64,000 nt of DNA from Poecilobothrus nobilitatus. Its lineage: Eukaryota > Arthropoda > Insecta > Diptera > Dolichopodidae. The DNA is taken from NCBI GenBank assembly GCA_947095535.1, contig OX352774.1, positions 215,004,965-215,068,964 of the forward strand, read 5' to 3'. Each line of letters starts with the position of its first letter. Position 1 is the first letter of the stretch. Shown piece by piece: positions 45,801 through 59,900 of this stretch. Below the pieces are notes generated by a model. It saw nothing but the letters and a program-made list of their open reading frames with translations, was not told the origin of the DNA and made no database searches. A program made the position numbers and the translations under genes.

Positions 45801-48800
45801 GTGAATTTGTATTATTTTCCATATGTTAAACTTTAAAGTCATCATTTAACTCATTGAATTAATATTCCCGAGCAATGGCTACATTCATTGCGGTTAGAAG
45901 GGTGTAGAAATTGCAAGAATTAATGATTTGAAAATCCTTAGTAAAGATTTCTTTCCAATTAAATATTTGGTCCGTTTAAAAATAACAATAACATAAGAAT
46001 CAAAATTTTAAGTCTGATAACAAAAAGACTTAAAAAAAACCATTCGGACCATTATAAAAACAAAAAAATTTCAACAAATCCGGGATATTTCGGATTATAT
46101 TAAGGCTTCAAACTTTAACACAAGAGTTGCATACAATTTGTAATCGATTGTAAGGACAGTGTAATATCTATATAAAACAAATTCTAAATCAAAAAATAAA
46201 AATTTTGAAGAAAACCTTAAAATGTTTTTTATTTAATAGTAATTTTAAATCAGGCAAAAAACATTTACCATTTGAAGCAAAGGAAAAACTTAATATTTAA
46301 TAACTATTCTAAATTATAAGCAAATAAATATTTAAAGCCTTTTTTCAATTTATATTTTAAAAAATATATCTTAGCCTTAATCAAATGTTAAATTTATTAA
46401 AAGTGTTTCTTAAAACCAAAAATCAATTATTAATTACACCAATAATTAATGAAAGGGAAATTATAGGAAAGTAGTTAAACCAATTTCATCCCTTAGTATT
46501 TTATTTAACTGCTATCCCTCCATTGTATTATATTCTTGAATAAAGTCTTTAATCAAATAGGTATTGAAAGCTCAGATTTAAATGAGAAACAAATCTTTAT
46601 AGTAATTGTGCCAGACCGCACCATGTAATTAACAGGTTATAAAAATGCATTTTAAGAAACCCTTTTTAAATCCATTTTTTATTAGCATTCTTTTTCAATA
46701 TGCTTACAATTTTTCATTTATTTTTTGACATTTTTATTAAACGCAATATGGTTTTTATTTTCATGTCTAAAAAATACATAATATATGTATATAAATAAAA
46801 GAATATACATATATTAATATTAGTGTTCATAATTATACAAATTATTTGTTTTTTTTTTTACATTTTTATTATTTTTTTAACTATTCAAATTATATAATTT
46901 TTAAATATATTATTTTCAATGCAAAACAATTATATAAAAAAAAGGACTATACGCAAACCAAAAAAAAAAAACGGACACGTCCCACAAAATGTCTTTTTCT
47001 ATTGTTTCTCTTTTGATTCGTTTTTTTTTTTGTCTTTTTTTTTGGTTTTTTTGTTTTTTGTTGAATAATAATTGCACCATCATTAGATCTCATATTACTT
47101 TCAGATGCTGATGTTGATATTTCTATTGTTTTTTGTTTTTTGTTTTATTTTTCTCTTGTGACATTAATGGTTATTACCACAAAAATTTGGGCACATTACA
47201 ATATAATATAATCAAAAATAAAAAAAAAAAATAAAATTAAAGTGTAAGTGACACTAACTTAACAACAAAAACAAAAACCAAATATCACCATATATATAAC
47301 TGTTTTATTTCATTTATTTCATTGTTAAAAATTCACCATTTCACTTTTGAAATCCTCCCCCTCTATATATTTTAAGAACGAAATCAAAAAAAATAAATAA
47401 AACAAACAAATAAACGAAAAACCAAAAACAAAAACATCCCCATTATCCTTCAGGATATAGATTGTAAAAGCAAAAAAAAAAAATAGAATAACAACAAAAA
47501 CAAAATTATAACGCTTCTCAGCAACAAAGAAATTTTTTTTTTTTCATTTTTTTTTTCATAACAAACAAAATAATGGTACATTATAATATCCTTTGCTACC
47601 GTTATATATTAATATATGTTTTTTTATACATATATAGGATTTTGTTCTTTTTACGACTTTGTAACCTGAGATTAACCGTTATTATTTTTATTATTCTTTT
47701 TATTATATTTTTTTCTGTTACTCATTATTTTATTCCATCTATGATTTAAGCAAATTTATAAATCCTGTGAATCCTATTCTTTATGCTTTTCATAATCATT
47801 TACTTTTAATGTTGTCGTTTCTTTTGTTTTTCACCAATTTGTATTGGTTTTGTCTAAATATAATGAAATTGATAGTCTGTCTCTTTAATATGAATATAGG
47901 TATGTTATTTATCATTTTATTTAAAAATTTTTTAAAAAGAATGGACAACATAGAAATAATTATTTTTATTATTTCTAAAAGAAGCTATTAAAAATTATAA
48001 CAAATTTATTATAAACTTATAAATTCAAAATTGCTCAGAAATAATTTTCATTATATTTCAACAAAATTTCTATTTAAATATATTGACAGGTGTTACAGTT
48101 CGGTAAAATTAAAAGGGATCCAAAAGAAGCATCAGTGAAAAAATAATAGAATTTTTAAAAAGATTTAAAAAAATTAAGAAATTTGTCTTGTGAAAATAAC
48201 TTTAAAAACATTTCAAACAATTTCATAAGTTTTTCTCTCAAAAATTGCGCTTTATTAAAAGATCATGTTTAATATTTTTATAGGGAAATTTTATTACCGT
48301 AAGTCTAATAGTTTTTTAAAAATAATTTTCATTTCAATAATCTTTCCTCTTAGATTGTTTTTTTTTTTGTAAATATTTAAAAATATATCGGGTTTGAATA
48401 ATTTTCTTTTCATCCCTCTATTAAATTATTTTTTTCCTTGCATAGTTGGTATGCGTTACCAAAAATTTCATCCTATTGTTTATAAAATTCAAACACAACT
48501 GTTCTGAACATATTGTCGTGGTTATTTTCCTTTGCTACTACTGCAATGCTTCAAATCTGAGAAAAAGGCGTAATTTTTGGTATATTTAAGATTCTTTTTA
48601 TTTTGGGACAATTCTCAAGAGGGTTGTTTTGTATCATTTATTGTTTTAATCCTTCTGAATTGAATAACGAGAAATAATAAAATAATATTTCAGCAGGATA
48701 AAAAATAAAATAAAAATAAACACTGTTATTATAACACTCAAACATTATTTGTATGTATTGTAATTAAATTAGATAAAAAGCAAAAAAAAATTATTTTTCT

Positions 48801-49790
48801 TTGTCAATTTTCCAAGAATTTAAATTATAAAAAAAGGGGTTCAATTATCATAAAAAAGGGATAAAAACAAGGATATTCCAAAGACAAAAAAGAAAAAAGG
48901 AGTTATTCCAGGAAAATGTTAATATTAATTTTTATTTTTCTTTTTGTTTATGATTCAGGTGGTAGCGATGCAATTTTCAATTAAAGACGATTTCATTTTT
49001 TAGACAAATATCCTGATGGATAAAAGAAAAATGTGACAATTACAATGAAATAGGGTAAAAATCAGAACCGTGTTAAATAATAGTAATATTAAGTTTATTA
49101 AGTGATGATGTTTTTCTTTTATTGCAATTAAAACCCTTTTGGGATTTAATTAAAACAACATAAACTGTAATTGATTGGGTTTGGTATTAAAAAAACAAAA
49201 ATTAATTTATTACATTTTCTTTTTTAACCAAATTAAAAGTTATAATTATATAAATTCTACGGTCAAAATATTTTTTAACCTTTTGTGGTAAAATTCTCAT
49301 ATTTCTTCGAAATATTTGGATATTTTTTACTAAATACCTATGTATATACATACTTATAAAGAATTCAATTATTATTAGACTTTAATTTTTAATTTGTACC
49401 TTTATAATATTAATAGAAGACATTAAGAAGTTTATAAACGACAGTTATCAACTCTAAAGTCAACTTTGAGAGAAAATCTTCATTAAATGTTTTAAACTTA
49501 TGCTATAAATAAATGTTATTCCCTTAAAATAAATAATTCACAAGTGCCAATATATTTGGAAACTTTATTTTCTTATAGCTGGAGAACATATTCAATGTTT
49601 AAGATTCATTCATAAAGTCCTTAAACAGATTTAACACCAGTTTGATTATCACAGATTTCATGAAGACGTAACAAAATGAAACCTCTCATATTAAAAAGAA
49701 ATTCAAACTAATTATTTAAGACAAGATGTTGTTCAATAAAAAGGAGTATAAATATTTTACCTCGCCATTGTAATTTTTATGAGTAGGTCG
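42844..49790. other. AT-rich non-coding stretch, no gene seen
   Basis: Nearly 7 kb without a recognisable gene or repeat family. The frames at 44539-44778, 45240-45443 and 47767-47991 have compositions expected from translating A/T-rich DNA. A less AT-rich patch at 45760-45910 has two related phrases, GATGGCTGCTTTCATTGTG and AATGGCTACATTCATTGCG, about 90 bases apart, hinting at a small old duplication. Confidence 0.5.
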
Positions 49791-49800
49791 TTACATTGCT

Positions 49801-49898
49801 TTCCACAAATTATTTGAAATGTGGTACTACATTGCTAACCACAAATACCACATTGATTACCACATTACTTACCACAATTTATTTGAAATGTGTTAAGT
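49801..49898. repeat. Short imperfect local repeat
   Basis: CCACAAATTATTTGAAATGTG (49802 on) recurs as CCACAATTTATTTGAAATGTG near 49876, with several TACATTGCTAACCACA-like phrases between. Probably stepwise local duplication. Confidence 0.7.
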
Positions 49899-52800
49899 AA
49901 TCTTCCTTATTTGTCACCTTTGAATTTGGACGACGTAAGGATAAGCAGTTAGAGTTCTGCTTTTTTATCTTTGAAAAACTTTAATGGAGACATCTTAAAA
50001 CAAGTTAAGTATATATAGATGGCGAAGACTAAGTAGAGAAACCATTAATGTAACATTGGCATCGTTTCTAAGACCATATACTTTGCTTTGCACTTTATTG
50101 AAAATTCTAATTGTCGTTTAAAACGCTCCTGCTCAAATGTATTTTTCTACTAAAGACAAAATTGCTAATAAAAATAACACATTTATTTCGGTTCTTTCAA
50201 GATCTAAAAAAAAAACCAAATTATTTATAGGGTGTTTCTATAACAACTTAATTGATTTTATTTTTAGTTTTCTTTTATTTAAAAAAAAAAAACAAACTTG
50301 ACGTTTGGTATGCTATTATTAAGAATAATGACGTTGCTGTGTCGTAAGCTACAATAATAACCACCTTAAATATAAATCTTCATTCAATACCTTTTTTCAA
50401 TTGGGATTTATTCTTTTTAATCTAAATAAACAGTTATTTTTATAAATTTACTCTTTTAAGTTATTTTTGTTTTTTTTTTTCAAATTATGGGTAATCATGA
50501 TTTAGAAAGTTCATCCTTTATGTATTGTAGTGAGTAGTAAAATCAAATAATAATCAAGATTCAAAATTTTGAATTTAAAATTGATAACAATACGGTTATA
50601 AAATTAATTGATGCCATCATAGGTTAAATTATAAATTTTGAAAAATAAAAACAGAATTCGTAATTTATTCTAAAAATAATTTAAATAAAGCACATTGATT
50701 ATAACAATGAAGAATCCCTACTTCCAATCCCTACTTAATGATACACTTAAACAACTACTTCATGATGTTAAATGCATCAGTTGACATTTAAAAAGTATAG
50801 CCAAAATACACACATTCAAAGGAAATTTTCTTCAATTCAAAGGAAGTCACAAGGTCGAAATTAAGAGGAATTTTTTTCATAGATATTTTAATAATAAGCA
50901 AACAAATAAATAACTGAATGAAAATAGATTGTCCGCCACCCGATTTATTTAATAATCTGAAAAAAAAAAGAATATTTTAAATAAAAATTTTTACATACAA
51001 CTACAAAATGAAAAAGTTATTCCAAAAATAAATTGGTAAACTGAAACCTTTTTGTAACTGAATGTTTACCTTTTACAAATATTTTACTTAAATTTTGTTT
51101 TGTTTTTCTTTTTATTTTCATTTAATTTAATGTTTTTTTATTAACTCACTGCACACTTCTATATAATGTTTAGGTATTCTGTTGTAAAATTCCTATTTTT
51201 ATCTATACAGATACAATTTTGTTCTTTGTAGTACATAAATTATATATTCATCTAAGTAATAACTTAACCACCCACCACCATCCTTCGAAAAAAAATTTCG
51301 ATTTGCCTTAATTTTAATACATATTTATAGGATTTGTACTCACCTCAACTGACTTTCATTGATTTACCTTTATATTTGTATTTCTGTTTTGTTTTTATAT
51401 ACTTATAGTATGTGTTCTAATAACAAAAAAAAAAATTAAATTAATTTTATAAAAATTCACCCTCTCTCTTTTTGTTAGATCACTGTTACATTCCAAATCA
51501 ACAGTATATTCTACATATAACATAGTAGTTAAATTGTTGATCCTTATGCTTTTTAATTCTAATGACAGTTGTTAGAAGTGGTTGCTTATGGATATAAAAT
51601 CATGAACACGTGTCACTGTCATTGTTTCAATGAACTGTTAATGATGATGATGATTATGATTATGATTAAAATGACATTGGTTTACTATGACCCCCTGATG
51701 ATGATGCTAATGCTACTACTACTATACAAAAACAAAAACAAAAAGTAAAATAAATGAAATGATACCAAATGATTATTTTTGAAGTGATGATGAGCCAAAT
51801 TGAATTAAAGAGTTTATTCCTCAACTTTTTTTTTACTATTGTATTGTGTTTCTAAATATGTATTATGGGAATTTATTTTATTTTACATTGTTATTTTCTT
51901 GTATTTTTGGCTTTTTTTTTTTTTATTTTTGATTAAATTTGACAGCTTCATGTCAAAAAAAATTGTTGTAAAAGTGATTTGACATGTTGTAAGCGAATAA
52001 AAAAAAAAGTACATAATTGTAATCATTGTAATAAAACTTTTTATTGTGGGAACGTATTCATTTTTTTAAAGAAAGTATTGAACTGTTATTTTGTTAGACA
52101 AAAGATTAGATTGTCCTTAAATTTAATAAAATTTTCATTAAATCGAATTTTTCATAGGTACCTATATATAAATAAAATTTAAATACATATTTAAAAATAT
52201 ATTATCTTGATTAACATATTAGATTAAATCATCTTTGGATTTCTATTAATGTTAATCTTTATTCGTAATTCTTAACGTAATTTTATTCGTTACGACTCAT
52301 ATAAATCCTTAAGTTAACCTAAACACTAATTATTATTATAAATTCAGTATATTTATTTCAGTCAAAAACTTAGTTTCCCGTCAAATATTACAATAGTTCC
52401 GATAACTATAATAGTACCGTGACTTTTATAAAATACAAACATCTAAAATCAGGCATACTTAAAGATGGTTCATAAAATTTTGCATAGGTTTTTTTTTGTC
52501 CAAAAATAATTAGATATAAATTTTGGAACGGAACGTAGTAATTGTGAAACTTAAAGCTTAAAGGAGAGCAAAAATGATAGAGTTGAGAGAAAAATTCCAG
52601 TAGAGCGATCTATATGTGTGTGAACAATCGTACTCTCGTGTAAACACATTTGGTAGAGGAAACTTTTGTTTCCGTAGTGCTCTACAATTTTAATATCCCG
52701 TGTGCACTTAGCTTAAAAAACGTTTTTGAAATGTTAGTTAATCTAGAAACGATGATGATCTACATAACTACTTTTAATCAATTTGGAAATCGAAAACTTT

Positions 52801-53995
52801 GAAACTTAGAGCTATTTAGCTCACTCTGTTCTGGACTGTTCTGTATAAATTATGAAAAAAATTTAAAAAAAAATATTTTTGATAAATTTAATTAAAAAAA
52901 AATATTTTTGATAAATCTAAAAAAAAATTATAAACATAAACATAAAAATAATGAAAAAAAATTAGATAATATTTCTATATAGCTCTTTTTTATATTAATT
53001 TTTTTAACTCACAGAAGATTTTCTTAAAAATTTATATAAGTATTAAGATATCAAAATTTAAGAATATAATTGAAAGAACAATTTGTATAATAGATTTTCA
53101 TAACTTTTAGTACAAATATATAATGATTTTGAGAGTGATATTATTTGAACTTTAAATAAAAATTGAACTGTTCTAATTTTGTTTGTCGATAATCGCTTCT
53201 GAAAACAGAAAAGAAGAATTTGGAGTGTTTTAACACATTTATAAATATTCCAAATTTAAAATTATTCGTTTAAATAGGATATACTGACATCTATACGATG
53301 TCATAACCAAAAAAAACTTCATATATACATAATTGAAATTAACAAAAATTAACTCTATCTATTATAATTTTTAAAAAATCATTGAATCAACAATATTAGT
53401 TATAACTTATTTCATTTTAAAGTATTTTATCTATTTTATAATTATTAACCTGTAAATAAAACTATCTTTAAGGAGTCAAGCTTCTTTTACAATTTTACAA
53501 ATTATTGAACCATAAAATAAATCAATTACGCTTTGGCCTAGTTCTACTTCAACCCATATAATTTTTAAAAAAAAATGTTTTTGTCAGTCAATAGAGTTTG
53601 CATTATTACATTAAAAAATAAAAATGGTTTTTTTTTTCTATTTTATACCCATCAAACCTTCATCAACAGGACAATAGAATCCTTTTGATTTTCAAATGTT
53701 AAAAAACTCTTGAATCAATCGCCATAAAAAAAATAAATATTTAAAAATAATTTAAATCTAAAATTAAATTTTTTTTTTAACATTTATAACCATTCATCCA
53801 TACAAAAATCAATGATAATCTAAAATCTTAAGAAGTTAAGTGTATAAGAATTTAAAATGTGCACACAATAAATAATTCTTCAGATCAATATGAATTTGGA
53901 ATGTTTGTCTATTGTTTTCTTTGTTTTGTGGTTTTATTCATAATTCCAACTCGTTTAATTCGAAAACTAAAAAAAAAAAAAATTTTCCTAAAGAA
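49899..53995. other. AT-rich non-coding stretch with GAT repeat
   Basis: Includes a (GAT)n microsatellite at 51641-51667 and a 29-bp tandem duplication of TTAAAAAAAAATATTTTTGA at 52862-52916. No gene-like segment was recognised; the frame at 51979-52182 is unsupported. Confidence 0.55.
52551..52716. mobile_element. Possible small TTAA-flanked MITE
   Basis: TTAAAGCTTAAAGG at the left and CACTTAGCTTAA at the right are weak inverted ends, each with TTAA at the outer edge, 166 bp apart. The interior has GTAGAGC near 52601 inverted as GCTCTAC near 52679 and phrases such as CCCGTGTGCAC, common in insect MITEs. The ends are short and imperfect, so this is a weak call. Confidence 0.25.
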
Positions 53996-54006
53996 TGCAC
54001 AACACA

Positions 54007-54060
54007 TTATGCATCAGTAACAGCATCTTCAGCTACTGATTGCAGCAAATTATACAGAAG
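54007..54060 (-). CDS. Possible 18-codon terminal exon, unidentified
   Basis: On the minus strand an acceptor-like AATTTCCAG ends at 54061 and is followed in phase 0 by LLYNLLQSVAEDAVTDA and a TAA stop at 54007-54009. The codons are balanced and G+C-rich for this window (CTG, CAA, GCT, GAA, GAT), and the alternating hydrophobic/acidic pattern looks like a real C-terminus. If real, the gene would extend to higher coordinates on the minus strand with a long intron. The competing plus-strand frame at 53912-54250 passes through T runs and looks less natural. No protein family is recognised; an 18-codon match can be chance. Confidence 0.15.
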   Translation of the reverse strand, partial: LLYNLLQSVAEDAVTDA

Positions 54061-54250
54061 CTGGAAATTCTTAAAGGGATTAAAAACATGTCAAATTTTT
54101 TTTTTAATTCCAGTAACAAAAAAAAAAGGTATGAAAAAATATTTTCCAATGAATGCATTTAGGATATTTCAGTGTTGTCTGTCCATACTGTTCTATTTGT
54201 GTGGTCTATTAATTTTCAATTTTATCTTTCTTTTTTTTTTTTTTTCTTAA

Positions 54251-56734
54251 ATTGAACTGGACATTAGTCTGACTAACCTATAATTTGCAATTATATATTA
54301 TATATATCGAGTCCTTTTTTTCGAGTCTGTTATGCAACATTTAACAAGACTTACATCACAGAAGAATAGTTTTAATTTAAAGAAAATACAGTACTTTTAA
54401 AAAGTTCTAGAATAAGACAGAATTTAAAGTCAAGGAAAACTTTTAAAGACGATTTTGTTTTAAAAAGGACTGCCTAACGTTAATAATCTGAATCCCCAAT
54501 TATTTCATTTTAACATTTTAATTGTAAATTCGAAATAGAAAATTGAATCTGCATACATCGGAAAATTATGTTTTTTTTTCTTTTATTAGCATATTTTCTT
54601 GTTCAAAAAATGAACTGTTTATTCCTTTGCTATAATTCGTATAATAAAAGATTATTTCGATACAATAACTTCAAGAACTAAATACCTATGTTTTTGTAGT
54701 ACCATTTCTGTTATCGCACTTTTCAAGTTTTCTTTTGTATAGAAATTATTTTAATAGCGGATTAAAAAATGCACTGAAAAATGAAAAGGAACGAAACCTC
54801 AGTTGTCTCAGTTGATTTTGAAAAGTAACCAAGGCAAGTAAGTATATTTCAATTCAAAGAACAGCACATTGTTGTATCATATATTTCTTATAGAATAACC
54901 TGATATATGTGATATTTTGTTCGAAGGTTTCATTAAATGGGCAACTTATTTGCGTTTTTTTGTTTTGAGAGAACTACTAACGATGGAAGAAATGCTCAAT
55001 ATTTTTAGCAACTGTAAATCATTTATAATTTCTTTAATATTGCATCCAATTTTCTTAAAAGATTTTCAAAATTTTTTTAGTGATTCTTAAACTTATACGT
55101 ATAAGTATACGGTATAAGTATACGGTATTGGTATATACCAATTAAATGTGTATCCGCACAACAAAATTTACAAAATAGAATTTATTTAAAATTTTCTCCA
55201 ACAGTTGAAAGCCGATAATTTAATTAAAGACATTTATGAAAATTACAATAATACATAATAACATGTATCTTAACGAGGAAAAAATCAACTTAAAATATAA
55301 GACAACAAAGATTCCAAGATTCCTTATATACAAATATATAAGTACTACATTATATATTTCAATATTGCTCATTATATCTTTGTACCAAATAAAACCTATT
55401 ATTACTATTACAATAATTTAGCTTTTTGATTTATTTGAAAAAATAAAAAAAAAAAAAAAAATAAAATTAGAAAAAAGTGGTAAAAAAAGAGGATGAAAAT
55501 TTTCTATACTATATAAACCATCTATAATTACTAATATGTAATTTAATATTTAGATTTCTCTAGATGATGAACCCTTTCTCTTTATGTCTAGAGTATGCCA
55601 TAATTTTTCGGTTTTTCATTTATTATTGTTTTTTTTTTTTATTTGTAATAATTTTCAAATTTTTTTTTTTTTTTTTTTTACTATCAAATTACTTTTTTTG
55701 CCACAGTTCGCTCTAATATTTCATTAAGAATTTCCTCAATTGAAAATTTTATTAATAATAAAAAACAAGAAAAAAAAAATGGAGGAAAAATAATTTTCAT
55801 TCAGAAATTTATGATGACGACAAGTTATATTGAAAAAAAAAAAAAACACAATAAAAAAAATAAATATATATATGGAAACTAGAACAGCGAGTTTATGTCA
55901 TTATGCCATGCCATGCCAATATACCAATTACTAATAAAGAGCACAGAAATAAAAAATACAAAAACAAAAACATGAATTGTGAAAGGAAATTTGATCTAGA
56001 AGTGGCAAAAAATAATAAAAAAGTTCAGATATAACAACAATTATTTATTTTTTTTTTTTTAATTTTTTAATATTAAATGACCAAAAAGATTATAAATTAC
56101 AATTACCCATCAATTGCAATCAAGTGAATGTATTGTATATATATATATATGTATATAATAGTATATATTATATAAGTAACCTCTAATATCATTAATTTTA
56201 CAATATATTCTTATAGTGTATATCTACATAGTTAATTGTTGCTGTATTTGACACCATGATACATACATTTTTTTTTGTTTTTTTTTGTTTTACAAATAAA
56301 ATGTGATTAAAATTAATTAAAAATTATATCTAGTCTAGTATACTAACTTATATTTAATGTAAAACATATAAACTAAATCTTGAATTGAAAGTATATACTT
56401 TGCTAAGGATTGAATTCTATGATTCAATTTACCTTTGTCCATATATGATAACTCAAAAAATAATGAAACTAGGATTCTGAAATTTTTACCATTTCATTTT
56501 TATATAAATTCTAGTTTTTGTATTGGAATTGAACAAGTTTCAAGTTTCAACAAGTCAACAAATTTTGTTTCAAATATCTACTTTAAAGAAAAGACAATAA
56601 ATAAATCTTATATAGTTTACAAACTATAAACAAAGATTCGACGGCATCTCTAACTACTATTAATTAAACAATTTTTTTTTTATAAATGTTCTATTTTTCA
56701 CTTTAGCTTATTCAGCTCCTAATTAAGTTTCTTA
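54251..56734. other. AT-rich non-coding stretch, no gene seen
   Basis: Contains a GTATAAGTATACG tandem/palindromic patch at 55093-55140, A and T runs at 55440-55460 and 55660-55680, and AT tracts near 56135-56175. Frames at 55236-55421 and 56435-56629 are unsupported. Confidence 0.55.
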
Positions 56735-56929
56735 AGAAGCATCAGTGATGTAGTGGGTAAGAGCGTATAAAATCGTTGTAAACACTGAGGAAGTGTCGCG
56801 TCGAATCCAACACACATCGTAATAAAAATTCCCCCTTACGTAATTTACATCAGCCACACCTGAAAAGGAAAAGCTGTGTTATTTTCTTGTGACATTTATG
56901 TGGGCAGGACAATAAATAAAAAAAAAAAA
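56735..56929 (+). mobile_element. SINE1 copy, diverged
   Basis: Family order is preserved (ATGTAGTGGGTAAGAGCG, GTTGTAAACACTGAGGAAG, CCCTTACGTAATTTACA, CCACACCTGAAAAGGAAAAG, GACATTTATGTGGGCAG, A-rich tail). The B box has decayed to GCGTCGAATCC, so it is probably no longer transcribed. The tail is interrupted (AATAAATAAA). TTTCTTA before and TTTCTTTA after may be remnants of the target duplication. Confidence 0.85.
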
Positions 56930-59900
56930 TTTCTTTAATACAATATTAAAGTTCTCTAAAGTACTTTCTTTTTTAATTTCTTGATTACCTTTCCATATGT
57001 AAAAGTCAAATTCAAAAATAAAACCGTTATTTTGCAATTGATATTTTCCTATTATTTTCTTATTATTTTATATAGTTGCATCCTTTTGCGAACCATATTT
57101 TTTAATTTTTGTCTGGATTTAAACCTGAAATATCTCAGCATTACCATTCTTTTCTCTAATATTCATTTTTTCACATTCACTTGTAACTTGTTGTTGTACT
57201 TATTGTTTTTCTTGCAAACAATTAATTTGAATAAAGGGTTAATAAAAATAAAAAAATAAACGATCAATAATAATTCAATTAGTTTTAATTAACAACGGTT
57301 TCAATGGATTAGAGAGTAGGTTCTTTAGCGGGCTTCATAATTTTATAGAAATACCTTAAGTAGATGTGAGAGCATTAGTTAAAGAGATCAAATAGTCATC
57401 TGAATACAATTTCCTTCGGCATTTCCTATCAATTTTAATCATTTTTCTTTGCTGTTGTATTATCGAATATTATTTTGAATGTTTTAATATAAGTTCGTTT
57501 AAAGTGTTTTAAAAAATGAGAAATAACATTATTATAACGAATATTGAATTGGTTCAAATTTTCAAATTTTATAAATATATTAGAGCGGAAATCTATATCC
57601 TTGTATAAAATATTATTACCTTGAAGGTACTAAAAATCAATAAACAAAAATGTTTATATATTTGGGGCAAATAAAATGAAAAAAATTTCAAAAGAGACAA
57701 TGCATAAAATTAAAAAAAAACTATAATGTCCTCTAAAAAAAAAAAACAAATAAATAAAAATATGCATTTCCGTTTAATACGAAATTGTTCTTTTTAGCCG
57801 GAAAAACAATTAATGTATTAATCACATTTTAAACATTATTCATTTTTCATTTCAACAGCATTACAAATCCAAACAATAGCATCCTATTTTTCTTTTTTTT
57901 ATTTCTGTTTAATTTCGAATAAAAAGGAACTAAAATAATGTAATTTTAAAACTGTTTTTCAGAATTTAAAAAAAAAAAAAAAAAAACAAAATACATCAAA
58001 GTAAATTGTCATGTTAACTTGACATTTCACTTCACTTCATCAAAACTCTACAATAAAATTTCACTGATCTTAAAATAATTATTCGAACTAACACCAATAC
58101 AGCAATAAACCACAAAAACAATATTAAAATTTTTAATCTAAGAATATGTCAATTATTCCGACAATTTCTAACAAGCGCAACAAAACAGTAAAAAAACATG
58201 TCGGCAAGAACTGAACCTTAAAAACAATAACAATAACAAAATACATACACATATAGTAAAAAAAATAAATTTGACATTTCTAATTTTAAATTTGTATGGA
58301 ATCTGCAGTTTTCTTTTCTATTTATGACAACTATCTTTAAAACTAAAATTTTTGTAAATATGATCCCAAAGAAATCTAAAAAAAAAAAAAAACCGTCACT
58401 GATTTTTTTATTCTCCCGTATAGAAATACGGGAATAATTGCATAAAAAAATCAAAATAAAAAAATTCAAATTACTTAGTATATGTATTTATAATTGTGGT
58501 AAACTTTATTGGTGTTGTAATTTGTAGCTGATGATGATAATCAGAACGATTAATAATATACGTATTGTGTCTTATATTGTATGTTTATCCCAACCAAAAA
58601 TCATTAATTAATAATTAAACAGACCAGCTGCATTTTAGCTACATATGTTTATTAGAGTTCTTAATCATTACAAGTTTATAAAACAAATTTAATCTATGCA
58701 TCAAAGCTAAGAATTTCACAAAAGTCATTTAGATAAATAACAACACCATTTGGTACCGTTTTCTTTTCCATCATTTAGAATTTTGTTTATTACAGGAAAA
58801 TAATTCTATATTTAATTATTCTAATTTTTCTTCAGTATAGTTGATAAGAATTTTCATGTTTAAAATATATTCTCTTCTTTTAGACGTACTAAGAAGCCGT
58901 TTTCGATAGCCACAGTTGGAAAAGTAACGAAAAATATCAGATAAGTTGTTGTAGATAAGGTATTTTTTGACGCTTAGTTTTTTCCAATATATTTATAATT
59001 ATATCTAAGTTTGTTAAGTAAAAAAGAAACTGCTCATAAATCAAGTTGCGCAAAATAGAGTTAGATATGGAACCTTTGATGAAGCTCTATTTCCCCCAAG
59101 GGAGTAAAAAACGAAAAAACAAATTTGTTAAATCTACCAATTCAGAATTAGCCCCTCTTATGATAGTATGCCCAGTATATATAGACTAACCAATGTTTTG
59201 CTCTGGTTTTATAGATTTTTATCATTTAAAGAAATCCTTCTAAATCAGTTTACTGAGATTAAGATTTCCTATAGTTGACAACGGCACATATATATAGATT
59301 CTTTTCTAAAAAACAAAATTTGACTCACAAAATTGAAACACAGGACACCACTCTCATAATATGTTCTGCATTCTATTTGAAAAAACAAAAAAGTTCTGGT
59401 TTCTTTAAAATTCTAAATAATAATGAATGCATCTTAAAAAAAAAAAAACAGAAAAAAGAATAAAGCGGTAAATTTCAATAGAATTTTATAAAATTTCGGA
59501 TCATTCACTTAATCAAATACCCATCAAATTGATTTGCTTAGAATTAGTTACGATATTAAAAATAAAGTTCTCTCTGTTGTATATATACAGTGAAGTGATT
59601 AGTGAAGTGAATAGAATATAAATTTTATTATATTGCGTTTACTTTTAAAGGCGCTGCTCTTTTTTTTTTCCGCTAAAAAAAAACAACAAAAAAATTCAAT
59701 TGTCTTTAGATAAATGAGATGACATGGTATGACGTTAAGTGATTTGCGAACACATTTAAAGCCTCTGAACAAACTACTGATGAACAGATGCATAACAATA
59801 TAAAAAAAAAAAAAATTATGAAAAAAAATTTCTTTTCTTTTTTATGAAAAAAAAAAATAAAAATTTTCGACATTCATTTTTTTTTTTTTTTTGTTTAACG

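Noticed and set aside
53912..54250. Plus-strand frame of 112 codons, the longest listed
   Set aside because: It passes through an A run and T runs (KTKKKKN, FLFFFFS) and has no recognisable domain. The opposite strand gives a more natural short exon.
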